From positions 62,001 through 126,000 of the forward strand of contig NZ_JBMPGS010000005.1 of the NCBI RefSeq assembly GCF_049680855.1: 64,000 nt of DNA. Reading direction: 5' to 3'. The notes beneath the pieces are model-generated. The model made no database searches. It was not told the origin of the DNA and was given only the letters and a program-made list of their open reading frames with translations. This document shows, piece by piece, positions 1 to 8,095 of this stretch. The position numbers and the translations under genes are program-made. The stretch is from Salinimicrobium sp049680855 (lineage in GTDB: Bacteria; Bacteroidota; Bacteroidia; Flavobacteriales; Flavobacteriaceae). The first letter of the stretch is position 1; every line of letters begins with the position of its first letter.

Positions 1-24
1 CCCCTAGACACCTAAAATGAGGTT

Positions 25-42
25 TTAAACTTACGTTAAAGA
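25..42 (-). promoter_or_regulatory. Dyad motif, copy 1 (near left edge)
   Basis: Read on the minus strand this is TCTTTAACGTAAGTTTAA. It matches the elements found upstream of both fasciclin genes in this window. Its target would be a minus-strand gene lying left of the window, which cannot be seen. The role is inferred from recurrence only. Confidence 0.5.
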
Positions 43-55
43 CAAATCAAAAGAA

Positions 56-82
56 GAAAGGCTGAAGAAGATTCAGCTTTTT
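56..82. terminator. Hairpin terminator after the first fasciclin gene
   Basis: GCTGAA and TTCAGC pair around a 5-nt loop, followed by a run of T on the plus strand. The hairpin sits just beyond the stop of the minus-strand fasciclin gene. The T tract favours the plus direction, so it may serve a convergent gene to the left or work both ways. Confidence 0.5.
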
Positions 83-106
83 TATCTTTAGAATTCTTTA
101 AACCTA

Positions 107-742
107 TTACTGCACGGTATCTAAGGTTTCCTCCGAAAAATCAATTCTGTCGAGGTCCTGTGGTCTTAAAATTCCATCAATGATATGAACTACCCCGTTT
201 GATGCATTTCGATCTGGCTGCGTGATGGTAGCAGTATTGCCTAATCCATCTTTTAAGACAATTTTTTCACCTTCAATGGAAGCAATTAGTCGCTCCCCCT
301 GCATAGTGATGAGTTCCATATCTCCTCCCACATCATTAATAGCCTGCCTTAGCTCTGCAGCCGGCAGTTCTCTCTCAACCACTAGATAATACATTCTGGC
401 AAGATTCGCTCGCACATTATCGCTGTCCTGATATTCTCCTTTCTCTGCTTCGGCAAGGCCATCGAATGCCACATTTGCCGGCGCAAAAATTGTAAAGGGT
501 CCTTCTCCCTCGCTAAAATCATCAGAAAGCCCGGCTCGTGTCATTCCTGCAGAGAATTCTCTTAAATCCTCTTCCTCGCTGAGTCTTTGATAGACATTAT
601 CTTCTACTTCATTTGTTTCTATCTCATCCATCCTCACTCCACCTTCTTCTTCAACCATTTCATTCTTGCTATTTTTATCCTGGCAAGAAGTCAACACAAA
701 AATAGCAAAACAAAAAGTAAAGACATATTTCAAATTTTTCAT
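107..742 (-). CDS. Fasciclin (FAS1) domain lipoprotein
   Basis: A 211-residue secreted lipoprotein. The signal peptide ends in a lipobox (LTSC, Cys20), followed by an acidic linker to about residue 50. One FAS1 domain spans about residues 53-199 and shows both conserved blocks, GPFTIFAPANVAF and ASNGVVHIIDGILRP. FAS1 domains are extracellular adhesion folds; in bacteria their ligands are mostly unknown, so attachment or envelope-stress roles are inference. The next gene upstream is a paralogue with the same architecture. A dyad motif at 808-825 lies 66-83 nt before the start codon and a TATTTTTG -7 element lies at 767-774, so it probably has its own promoter. Confidence 0.9.
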   Translation of the reverse strand: MKNLKYVFTFCFAIFVLTSCQDKNSKNEMVEEEGGVRMDEIETNEVEDNVYQRLSEEEDLREFSAGMTRAGLSDDFSEGEGPFTIFAPANVAFDGLAEAEKGEYQDSDNVRANLARMYYLVVERELPAAELRQAINDVGGDMELITMQGERLIASIEGEKIVLKDGLGNTATITQPDRNASNGVVHIIDGILRPQDLDRIDFSEETLDTVQ

Positions 743-766
743 ACCATATTGACTTTAAGTTATTTA

Positions 767-774
767 CAAAAATA
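767..774 (-). promoter_or_regulatory. -7 element before first fasciclin gene
   Basis: TATTTTTG on the minus strand matches the Bacteroidota housekeeping -7 consensus TAnnTTTG, 25 nt before the ATG at 742. The dyad motif at 808-825 lies about 33 nt further upstream, where an activator could bind. Confidence 0.5.
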
Positions 775-807
775 ACCCGGAATAAAAACCTCTAATAATT
801 CTACACA

Positions 808-825
808 TTAAACTTTCGTTAAAGA
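808..825 (-). promoter_or_regulatory. Dyad motif, copy 2 (first fasciclin gene)
   Basis: TCTTTAACGAAAGTTTAA on the minus strand, with half-sites TTTAAC and GTTTAA separated by 4 nt. It ends 66 nt before the start codon, almost the same distance as copy 3 before the paralogous gene. Confidence 0.6.
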
Positions 826-865
826 GTGCGAAAAGAACTGAAAAATGAAACCCAAACGCTCCGTT

Positions 866-1660
866 CTACTGGTCAGATGTACTACTGGTTGAATTGTTGC
901 CGCTCCTGTTCCCCGTATTATTATTTCCGTTTCCATTAGAATTTTCATCACCTTCCTCCCAGTCCATCTGGTCGTTACGAGTATTCCAGTCCCGCGGGGG
1001 ATTAGCATTTTTAGTAAGATCTTTAGGATGAAGTACGCGGTCTATAATGTGAACGATTCCGTTTGTAGCGTTCATATCGCTTTCCAGAATTTTTGCCTGC
1101 TTTCCGGAAGGATCGGTAACTACTAGATTACCATCTCTCATTGAAACCCTCAAGGTTTCACCCTGCAGGCTGGTAAGTTGCAAAGTCCCGTCAGTGTTTT
1201 CCATTTGCTGCTTTAAATCAGCAGCGGTAAGTTTTCCCTTTACCACCAAATAGTGCATTCCCGCACCTGTTTTTTTGATTTCACTGGCATTCTCAAACTG
1301 ATTTCGCTCATCCTGGGAAAGTTCATCATAAGCAATGTTTGAAGGGGCAAAAATTGTGTAAGGTCCTTCCCCTCTTGAAAAATCATCATCAATACCAGCG
1401 CGAGTCATTCCTTCAGAAAAGGTCTTCAAATCTTTATTTCTGGATATCGTGCCTGTAATGGCATTGGTATCCTCCCCCTGAGAGGAAGAACTTGAAGCGT
1501 TATCCTCCCCCTGTATCATCAAGTCCTGATCACTTTCTTCTTCGTTGAAGTCTTCCAAATTGACTTCACTGTTCTCCCCGCGGTTATTGTCCTGGCAGGA
1601 AGTGTAGGCAAACATTCCAAAGGAACATGCCAGTACCAGCAACGCTCTTCTCGTTTTCAT
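866..1660 (-). CDS. Fasciclin (FAS1) domain lipoprotein, paralogue with Asn/Ser tail
   Basis: A 264-residue lipoprotein with a lipobox YTSC (Cys22) and an acidic, Ser-rich linker to about residue 70. One FAS1 domain spans about 75-222, with the blocks GPYTIFAPSNIAYDEL and ATNGIVHIIDRVLHP. The last 40 residues are low-complexity Asn/Gly/Ser/Thr and are absent from the neighbour. The two proteins are clearly related through the FAS1 domain and look like an old tandem duplication. The upstream region carries dyad motif copy 3 but no perfect TAnnTTTG element. Surface exposure and an adhesive role are inferred from the fold. Confidence 0.9.
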   Translation of the reverse strand: MKTRRALLVLACSFGMFAYTSCQDNNRGENSEVNLEDFNEEESDQDLMIQGEDNASSSSSQGEDTNAITGTISRNKDLKTFSEGMTRAGIDDDFSRGEGPYTIFAPSNIAYDELSQDERNQFENASEIKKTGAGMHYLVVKGKLTAADLKQQMENTDGTLQLTSLQGETLRVSMRDGNLVVTDPSGKQAKILESDMNATNGIVHIIDRVLHPKDLTKNANPPRDWNTRNDQMDWEEGDENSNGNGNNNTGNRSGNNSTSSTSDQ

Positions 1661-1727
1661 AAATTAAATTTAATTGGTTACTCTATGCAATTTATTTAGA
1701 AATAAACATGCCGCCTAGAACAGGCAT

Positions 1728-1745
1728 ATAAACTTTAGTTAAACA
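1728..1745 (-). promoter_or_regulatory. Dyad motif, copy 3 (second fasciclin gene)
   Basis: TGTTTAACTAAAGTTTAT on the minus strand, 68-85 nt upstream of the start at 1660. The conserved spacing relative to copy 2, in sequence that is otherwise different, is the main argument that it is functional. Confidence 0.6.
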
Positions 1746-1810
1746 GTGTAAAGGCTTCATTAATTCCGTAAATATATTGGCCGTCATTTTAGCTTATCCG
1801 TTTTAATCCT

Positions 1811-1818
1811 TATTTTTG
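1811..1818 (+). promoter_or_regulatory. -7 element before the Cys-rich protein and glycosyltransferase genes
   Basis: TATTTTTG fits TAnnTTTG and lies 15 nt before the ATG at 1834. No well-placed -33 TTG was found. It would drive the small membrane protein, the glycosyltransferase and possibly the sigma factor. Confidence 0.5.
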
Positions 1819-1833
1819 CAGAAAATTTGACCT

Positions 1834-2040
1834 ATGAAACTCTTGATAATCACAATAGTACTTTTAGCCCTTGCTTTTGCAGGAATTGCAATTAAAATTT
1901 GGGGGAAGAAAGATGGGAAATTTAGTGGCACCTGTGCCAGCCAGAACCCTTACCTCAACAAGGAAGGCGAAGCCTGCAGTTTTTGCGGTAAATTACCCGA
2001 TGAAGCTAAAGATTGTAACGAACCCCAGGTCGCTAAATAA
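1834..2040 (+). CDS. Small Cys-rich membrane-anchored protein
   Basis: A 68-residue protein with an N-terminal membrane helix (about residues 2-23) and a short tail containing four cysteines, including SFCGK and DCNEP blocks. The Cys spacing suggests a small metal site or disulfide pair, but no ligand can be assigned. It lies 16 nt before the glycosyltransferase gene and is probably co-transcribed. Similar small proteins are, from memory, often found in this position in flavobacteria. The function is unknown. Confidence 0.75.
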   Translation: MKLLIITIVLLALAFAGIAIKIWGKKDGKFSGTCASQNPYLNKEGEACSFCGKLPDEAKDCNEPQVAK

Positions 2041-2056
2041 TCCCCTCCCAATATAG

Positions 2057-3157
2057 ATGCTGGTTATTTTTATTGCCCTCCTCAGCGTTGGCCTGCTTAA
2101 TCTCTGCTATTATTCTGCGTTTTTTAAATTTGCCTTTGCACCTGTCAGGGAAATTAAACCAGCCGCTTCAAAGCCTGTCTCTGTCATCATTTGTGCAAAA
2201 AATGAAGCTGAAAACCTTCGGAAATTTGTACCGGCTATTCTCTCCCAGGATCACCCAGATTTTGAAGTAATTCTTATTAATGATGCCTCTTCCGACGACA
2301 CTCTGGAAGTAATTGAGGAATTTCAGCAGCAGGATTCAAGGGTGAAACTGGTAAATGTTCAGAATAACGAAGCATTTTGGGCGAACAAAAAATATGCGCT
2401 TACCCTGGGCATCAAAAAAGCCGTAAATCCTTACCTTCTTTTTACCGATGCCGATTGCCAACCAGAATCAGATCACTGGATCAATGAAATGTCTGCCCAT
2501 TTTGAAGGGAATAGAAGTATTGTGCTGGGCTATGGGGGATACTTTATCAATAAACGCTCTTTACTAAATAAGATCGTTAGGTTTGAAACCCTGCTTACCG
2601 CAATCCAGTATTTCTCTTATGCGAGCTGGGGGCAACCTTACATGGGCGTAGGACGGAATATGGCTTATACTTCAGAAGAATTTTATAAGCAAAGTGGATT
2701 TGCCAGTCACCTTCATATTCGAGCTGGAGATGACGATCTTTTTGTAAATGCTGCTGCAAATGCTCAAAATACTGCATTAGCCTATCATCAATCATCGATA
2801 ACACGTAGTGTTCCAAAAAAGGCATTTAAGGAATGGTTTCTTCAGAAGAGAAGACACGTTTCCATTGCGCGACATTACAAGAAGTACCACCAATTTTTGC
2901 TGGGACTTTTTTACGTGAGTCAGTTACTTTTTTGGATCCTCTTTACGCTCACCCTATTCACTACTTTTTGGAAATTTGGCTTAATCGTTCTTGCTGCCAG
3001 ACTGTTGGTCCAGGGGATCGTATATTATAATTCTGCAAGAAAATTAGGAGAAACTGATGTTTTTTGGATATTTCCCTTTCTTGAGTTGTTCCTCTTATGC
3101 GCGCAATTTGGTATCTTTATTTCCAATCTCATCTCAAAACCGACTCATTGGAAGTAA
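2057..3157 (+). CDS. Family 2 glycosyltransferase, membrane-bound
   Basis: A 366-residue GT2 enzyme. A helix at residues 2-22 anchors the N-terminus. The GT-A domain starts near 41 (VSVIICAKNEAENL), has the DAD metal-binding motif at 131-133 and a GDDD acidic motif at 224-227, and a QKRRH segment near 265 resembling the QxxRW acceptor motif. Hydrophobic helices fill about 278-350. It should transfer a sugar from a nucleotide donor on the cytoplasmic face of the membrane; donor and acceptor cannot be deduced. The sigma factor that follows overlaps its last codons, so translation may be coupled. Confidence 0.88.
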   Translation: MLVIFIALLSVGLLNLCYYSAFFKFAFAPVREIKPAASKPVSVIICAKNEAENLRKFVPAILSQDHPDFEVILINDASSDDTLEVIEEFQQQDSRVKLVNVQNNEAFWANKKYALTLGIKKAVNPYLLFTDADCQPESDHWINEMSAHFEGNRSIVLGYGGYFINKRSLLNKIVRFETLLTAIQYFSYASWGQPYMGVGRNMAYTSEEFYKQSGFASHLHIRAGDDDLFVNAAANAQNTALAYHQSSITRSVPKKAFKEWFLQKRRHVSIARHYKKYHQFLLGLFYVSQLLFWILFTLTLFTTFWKFGLIVLAARLLVQGIVYYNSARKLGETDVFWIFPFLELFLLCAQFGIFISNLISKPTHWK

Positions 3158-3717
3158 ATCCAGATCTCCTGAAAAAGCAGATTGAGAGCGCCCGTAAAGG
3201 CAATCAAATGGCTTTCAATTACTTACTGGATCACTTCTGGAATGATGTGTATGGCTTTCAGCTAAAAAGAACAAAGAATGAATATGATGCCGAGGACGTA
3301 ACTATTCAGACTTTTTCAAGGGCTTTTGATAAAATTACCAGCTTTGACCCTTCCTATTCGTTTAAAACCTGGCTAATTACAATTTCAAAAAACATACACG
3401 TTGATCTTATTCGGAAGAAAAATGCTTCCATTCGCGCGAAAACTACCGATGAAGAAGATGCACGGGTTTACCGGATTGCTGACGAAACTCCGTCTATTGA
3501 AGATTCCCTGATTACGGAACAAAATCTTGCACAGCTGTTGCGCGACATTAAAAAATTGCAGCCGCATTACCAGGAAGTGATCAACCTTAGGTATTTTCAG
3601 GAAATGAGCTATAAAGAAATTGCCAAAAACCTGGACGAGCCTATGAACAACATAAAAGTAAAGTTGTTACGAGCAAAAAAACTACTGGCTCAAATTATCA
3701 AAAACAGGACTCCTTAA
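3148..3717 (+). CDS. RNA polymerase sigma factor, sigma-70 family (ECF-like)
   Basis: A 189-residue protein from the proposed TTG start. Region 2 covers about residues 15-85 (YDAEDVTIQTFSRAFDKI, then KTWLITISKNIHVD). Region 4 covers about 135-185, with the helix-turn-helix EMSYKEIAKNLDEP. The open frame begins at an ATG at 3097, deep in the glycosyltransferase gene. The TTG at 3148 gives the family-like start and overlaps the preceding stop by 10 nt, so I prefer it. No anti-sigma gene is adjacent. A stress or envelope regulon is likely, but no target can be named. A 19-bp palindrome begins at its stop codon. Confidence 0.85.
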   Translation: MEVNPDLLKKQIESARKGNQMAFNYLLDHFWNDVYGFQLKRTKNEYDAEDVTIQTFSRAFDKITSFDPSYSFKTWLITISKNIHVDLIRKKNASIRAKTTDEEDARVYRIADETPSIEDSLITEQNLAQLLRDIKKLQPHYQEVINLRYFQEMSYKEIAKNLDEPMNNIKVKLLRAKKLLAQIIKNRTP

Positions 3718-3732
3718 AAATACCATTTTTGA
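3714..3732. repeat. 19-bp palindrome copy (TCAAAAATG-N-CATTTTTGA family)
   Basis: TTAAAAATACCATTTTTGA, overlapping the sigma-factor stop codon. The right arm is perfect and the left arm has two mismatches. See the finding on this palindrome. Confidence 0.5.
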
Positions 3733-3798
3733 ACCTTTTTATACTGAAACCACAGTATTCATGAAGGTTGGAAAATTATGCTTTTCAGCGAATTATTG

Positions 3799-3806
3799 TA
3801 TCTTTG
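3799..3806 (+). promoter_or_regulatory. -7 element before lipA
   Basis: TATCTTTG lies 18 nt upstream of the ATG at 3825. It falls inside the extended open frame beginning at 3768, which argues that the real lipA start is 3825. Confidence 0.6.
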
Positions 3807-3824
3807 CTGGTAAGAAAATTTTCT

Positions 3825-4694
3825 ATGGAAACACAAACCCTTCCTACTAAAAGAACACCCAAACCCAAATGGTTGCGGGTAAAATTACCTACCGGAAAAA
3901 AATATACCGAACTGCGCAGCCTCGTTGATAAATACGACCTGCACACAATTTGTACTTCCGGAAGTTGCCCAAACATGGGGGAATGCTGGGGCGAAGGAAC
4001 CGCCACTTTTATGATCCTTGGGAATGTATGCACCCGTTCCTGCGGATTTTGCGGTGTTAAAACCGGAAGACCCGAAACCATAGATTGGGACGAGCCCGAG
4101 AAGGTAGCACGTTCTATAAAACTCATGCAAATAAAACATGCGGTTATCACCAGTGTAGACCGGGATGATTTGAAAGACATGGGTTCCATTATTTGGGCAG
4201 AAACCGTAAAGGCCATTCGAAGAATGAGTCCGGGGACTACGCTTGAAACATTAATTCCTGATTTTCAGGGAGTGGAAAGGAACATTGACCGTATTATAGA
4301 AGTCAATCCTGAAATTGTCTCCCACAACATGGAAACCGTCAAAAGATTGACCCGGGAAGTTAGAATCCAGGCAAAATATGAACGCAGCCTGGAGGTTTTA
4401 AAATATCTTAAGGAAAGCGGGATTAACAGGACAAAATCGGGCATCATGCTAGGGCTGGGCGAAACAGAAGATGAGGTGATCCAGACGCTTAAAGACCTTC
4501 GCGCCGTAGACCTTGACGTGGTAACCATAGGCCAATATCTTCAGCCAAGTAAGCAACACCTGCCGGTAAAAGAATTCATCACCCCAGATCAATTCAAGAA
4601 ATATGAAACTATAGGTCTTGACCTGGGTTTTAGACATGTGGAAAGTGGGGCTTTGGTAAGATCTTCCTATAAAGCTCAAAAACACCTTACCTAG
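3825..4694 (+). CDS. lipA: Lipoyl synthase
   Basis: A 289-residue radical-SAM enzyme that inserts two sulfurs into octanoyl groups on lipoyl domains of 2-oxoacid dehydrogenases and the glycine cleavage H protein. The auxiliary cluster ligands are Cys43, Cys48 and Cys54 (CTSGSCPNMGEC). The SAM-cluster motif CTRSCGFC gives Cys69, Cys73 and Cys76. The C-terminal RSSY motif of the family is present. Length is normal. The frame is open from 3768, but the added residues are not family-like and contain the promoter, so ATG 3825 is chosen. The GAPDH gene follows after one nucleotide. Confidence 0.96.
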   Translation: METQTLPTKRTPKPKWLRVKLPTGKKYTELRSLVDKYDLHTICTSGSCPNMGECWGEGTATFMILGNVCTRSCGFCGVKTGRPETIDWDEPEKVARSIKLMQIKHAVITSVDRDDLKDMGSIIWAETVKAIRRMSPGTTLETLIPDFQGVERNIDRIIEVNPEIVSHNMETVKRLTREVRIQAKYERSLEVLKYLKESGINRTKSGIMLGLGETEDEVIQTLKDLRAVDLDVVTIGQYLQPSKQHLPVKEFITPDQFKKYETIGLDLGFRHVESGALVRSSYKAQKHLT

Positions 4695-4695
4695 A

Positions 4696-5730
4696 GTGAA
4701 TATTTCAACTTCCGAAGAATTCTTGAAAGATAAAATAAGAGTTGGCATTAATGGCTTTGGGCGCATTGGCCGTAATCTTTTCAGGCTGTTGCTTGACCAT
4801 CCACATATTGAAGTAACAGCCATTAATGATGTGGCAGATGCCCAAACACTCGCACACCTCTTAAAATATGATAGTATTCACGGTGTGCTTCACAGGGATA
4901 TATCAACAACCGGGTCAACCATTGTTATCGATGCAATGGAATTTTTGGTTTCTGCTGCCAAACATCCTTCAGAAATCGACTGGTCTGGCAGGAAAGTGGA
5001 CATTGTGATTGAAAGTACCGGGAAATTTAGAACCCGGGATCTCCTGGAGCCACATCTCCAAAAAGGGGTGATAAAAGTGATTCTTTCTGTCCCGCCACAA
5101 GATGATTCCATAAAGATGGTAGTGCAGGGAGTGAATGATCATATACTCGATGGGACGGAAGACATCATTTCAAATGCATCCTGCACCACTAATAATGCCG
5201 CACCAATGATGAAAGTGGTTCATGAACTGTGCGAAATTGAACAGGCGTACATAACCACTGTACACTCATATACTACAGATCAAAGCTTGCATGACCAACC
5301 ACATAAAGACCTAAGGCGTGCCAGGGCGGCTACCCAATCTATTGTTCCTACCACAACAGGTGCAGCCAAAGCCCTTACCAGCATTTTTCCAGAATTGAGC
5401 GAAGTAATAGGAGGCTGTGGAATTCGGGTTCCGGTTCCCAATGGCTCTCTAACAGATATGACCCTACGGGTGAAAAGAACCACTTCCATAGAAGAGGTGA
5501 ATGCAGCTTTTAAAAAAGCTTCAGAAAATTCTCTGAAAAGGTATCTGCAATATACTGAAGATCCCATTGTTTCAATGGATATAAAAGATAATCCACATTC
5601 CTGCATTTTTGATGCACAAATGACTTCTGTAATTGGTGGTAATTTTATAAAAATAATTGGCTGGTATGATAATGAAATTGGGTATTCCAGCAGACTAATA
5701 GATTTAATTTCCCTTGTTAGTAATAAATAA
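4696..5730 (+). CDS. gap: Glyceraldehyde-3-phosphate dehydrogenase, type I
   Basis: A 344-residue phosphorylating GAPDH that interconverts glyceraldehyde-3-phosphate and 1,3-bisphosphoglycerate with NAD(P). The dinucleotide-binding motif GINGFGRIGR is at 17-26. The catalytic Cys163 is in SNASCTTNN and the catalytic His is in TTVHSYT. The residues after the active Cys are NNAAP instead of the usual NCLAP. The start is a GTG one nucleotide after the lipA stop; a TTG at 4723 is an alternative that gives a more typical N-terminus. Many Bacteroidota carry two GAPDH genes, and this may be the secondary copy. Confidence 0.93.
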   Translation: MNISTSEEFLKDKIRVGINGFGRIGRNLFRLLLDHPHIEVTAINDVADAQTLAHLLKYDSIHGVLHRDISTTGSTIVIDAMEFLVSAAKHPSEIDWSGRKVDIVIESTGKFRTRDLLEPHLQKGVIKVILSVPPQDDSIKMVVQGVNDHILDGTEDIISNASCTTNNAAPMMKVVHELCEIEQAYITTVHSYTTDQSLHDQPHKDLRRARAATQSIVPTTTGAAKALTSIFPELSEVIGGCGIRVPVPNGSLTDMTLRVKRTTSIEEVNAAFKKASENSLKRYLQYTEDPIVSMDIKDNPHSCIFDAQMTSVIGGNFIKIIGWYDNEIGYSSRLIDLISLVSNK

Positions 5731-5759
5731 TTATATTTAGCCTCAGTTAGTTAACCCCA

Positions 5760-7988
5760 ATGAAAAATATCAGCATATGTGTTGCGCTTTTTCTCTGCCT
5801 TTTTTCTGTTCGTGCAAATCAGGAAAACCCGGTACAGGAAAAGGACGAGATTAATGCCACTATTGAACAATTCCTTAGTAATGCTGAAGAATCTATTAAT
5901 GAAATGGATTTTGACCGGGCACTTAATCAACTCAACACTGCACTGGAACTTTCTCACAGCATAAACCATCAGAAATATATTGCCCTTTCCAGCAGCCTGC
6001 TCGCACAAATGTACTATGTAAGGTATGAAACCGACCAGGCAGCCACAGAGATTCAGCGGGCAGTTTCAATTCAGCGGGAAATAGGAGATGAATTAGGCCT
6101 AGCTCACAGTTATGTAACTTACGGGAAGATCTTTCATGTAAAACAGGATACAGATAGGGCCTTACAATATTTTGACCTTGCTGAAGAGCTTTTTGAAAAG
6201 AACGAAGATATAGAAGGACTGGGAATTGTAGATATCAACCGTGCTGTTGCCCTTCTTAGAATCCAGGAATTTCAGGAGGCCCGGCAGCTGCTGGAAAGAG
6301 CAAAAAAGCGATTAAAAAGCAGTCCAAATCAATACGAAAAATCCAGGGCACTTTATTTTAATGCCCGAGCTAACCAATTGCTTGGCAACCTTGATGTAGC
6401 ATTAGCGCTTGCAAAGGAATGTCTTTCTCTTTCAAATAAGAACAATTTTGGAAGCATGATCTTGAGTTCAAGAATTCTCATGAGCGATATTTACGCTTTA
6501 AAAGGTGACTTTGAAAAATCCTTGAATTTCCTGCGCCTCAGCAACAAAACCAGAGATTCCATTCACAGCCTTAATAAAGAAGCCATTGCCTCAGATGCCT
6601 CAGCGAGATATGGACTGGATGCCATGCAGAACAAGTTTAACGAACTAAGCAGACAAAATGAAGCTCACGAACGGTCGTTAAAAGTAAATAAACTCACCAC
6701 AATTCTTAGCGTGGCGCTTATTACAATACTGTCGTTGTTAACACTTTCTCTTTACAAGAATAATAATTTAAGGGCCAGGGCGAATGATCTTCTTCAAAAA
6801 AAGAATTCGGAACTTATAACCGCCAAAGAAAATGCCGAAAAAGCTTCCACTGCCAAAGCTCAATTCCTTTCCACTATTACCCATGAGCTGCGTACTCCTC
6901 TGTATGCAGTTACAGGATTAACGCACCTGCTGCTGGAAGAAAGTCCTACAGAAAACCAGAAAGAACATCTAAACTCCCTAAAATTCTCGGGAGAATATCT
7001 GCTTTCTCTAATCAATAATATCCTCGACCTGAATAAGCTGGAAGCCAATAAAGTAGAACTTCTGGAAACCTCATTTAATTTAAAGAAAAGGATTTCTGAC
7101 GTACTCGTGGCACTTAAGAATTCAGCAGAAGACAAGAATACCAAGTTACACCTGGATTTTGAAAATAGTATTCCGAAGAAATTAAAAGGAGATCCGCTCA
7201 AGATTTCCCAAATCCTCATCAACCTGATTGGAAATTCCATCAAGTTCACAGAAGAAGGACATATTTGGGTAAGAGTGAAGAAAGTAAGCCAAACCGGAAA
7301 CCAGGTCGTGCTTAAATTCGAAGTTCAGGACGACGGTGAAGGGATCTCAAAGGAGAAGCAAAAAGCCATTTTTGACAGTTTCACACAAGGCTCTCTTCAG
7401 ATTAACAGGAAATTTGGTGGCACCGGTCTAGGGCTTTCCATTGTGAAAAACCTCCTCAACCTTATGGATAGTGAAATCCACCTGGAAAGTGAATTGGGAG
7501 AAGGTTCCATATTTTACTTCGAAATGCCATTTGAAGCACTTGAGTTAACTCCAACCATTGCCGCAGGAGAGGTTGAAAAGGAACCTGAAAAACTCACCAA
7601 TGACATTATGCACCACAAGAAGATCCTCGTTGTAGAAGACAACAAAATAAACCAGATGATCACCCGTAAGATCCTGGAAAAGCACCAGGTTAATTGCGAT
7701 GTGGCAGATAATGGGACCACTGCTATTGAAAAGGTGAAAAACAATGCATTTGATCTCATCTTAATGGATATCCACATGCCGGGAATAAGCGGGATTGAGG
7801 CAACCATAGCAATTAGAAAATTTAATGCAGAGATTCCCATTATTGCACTTACAGCAGTAACACTTGATGAAAACCTGGATGAATTCTATCTTAACGGGTT
7901 TAATGATATTATTCCGAAGCCTTATAAAACAGAGGAGTTCTTTTTAAAGATCAATAAATATTTAGCACAAACCAAAGCTTCAGTTTAG
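5760..7988 (+). CDS. TPR hybrid histidine kinase with receiver domain
   Basis: A 742-residue hybrid sensor. A signal peptide (1-19) is followed by a periplasmic TPR-rich region (about 25-300). One membrane helix (about 313-336) leads into a coiled coil. The HisKA domain has the H box THELRTPL with phospho-acceptor His375. The HATPase domain has the N box (NLIGNSIKFT), G1 (DDGEGIS) and G2 (GGTGLGLSIV). A C-terminal receiver (about 619-738) has phospho-acceptor Asp670 in LMDIHMPG and Lys in PKPYK. No separate DNA-binding regulator is adjacent, so the output partner lies elsewhere. The signal is unknown. A strong bidirectional terminator follows. Confidence 0.95.
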   Translation: MKNISICVALFLCLFSVRANQENPVQEKDEINATIEQFLSNAEESINEMDFDRALNQLNTALELSHSINHQKYIALSSSLLAQMYYVRYETDQAATEIQRAVSIQREIGDELGLAHSYVTYGKIFHVKQDTDRALQYFDLAEELFEKNEDIEGLGIVDINRAVALLRIQEFQEARQLLERAKKRLKSSPNQYEKSRALYFNARANQLLGNLDVALALAKECLSLSNKNNFGSMILSSRILMSDIYALKGDFEKSLNFLRLSNKTRDSIHSLNKEAIASDASARYGLDAMQNKFNELSRQNEAHERSLKVNKLTTILSVALITILSLLTLSLYKNNNLRARANDLLQKKNSELITAKENAEKASTAKAQFLSTITHELRTPLYAVTGLTHLLLEESPTENQKEHLNSLKFSGEYLLSLINNILDLNKLEANKVELLETSFNLKKRISDVLVALKNSAEDKNTKLHLDFENSIPKKLKGDPLKISQILINLIGNSIKFTEEGHIWVRVKKVSQTGNQVVLKFEVQDDGEGISKEKQKAIFDSFTQGSLQINRKFGGTGLGLSIVKNLLNLMDSEIHLESELGEGSIFYFEMPFEALELTPTIAAGEVEKEPEKLTNDIMHHKKILVVEDNKINQMITRKILEKHQVNCDVADNGTTAIEKVKNNAFDLILMDIHMPGISGIEATIAIRKFNAEIPIIALTAVTLDENLDEFYLNGFNDIIPKPYKTEEFFLKINKYLAQTKASV

Positions 7989-8063
7989 TTTTGGCACACG
8001 CTTTGATGACATTGGTAGAACAGATTATTTGGAAAGAAGAATAGTTTGAATTAGCCAAATAGT

Positions 8064-8095
8064 AAAAAATGAGACTCTCCACGGTCTCATTTTTT
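8064..8095. terminator. Bidirectional terminator between kinase and lpxK
   Basis: A 12-bp stem, AAAAAATGAGAC with GTCTCATTTTTT around an 8-nt loop, has a T run on both strands. It lies between two convergent genes, and the lpxK stop codon is inside its right arm. Confidence 0.9.

Noticed and set aside
3714..3732. Reading the AAAAATG-N-CATTTTT palindromes as terminators
   Set aside because: The stems would be almost only A-U with a tiny loop, and many genes next to a copy also have a proper GC-rich terminator or none; a DNA site is more likely.
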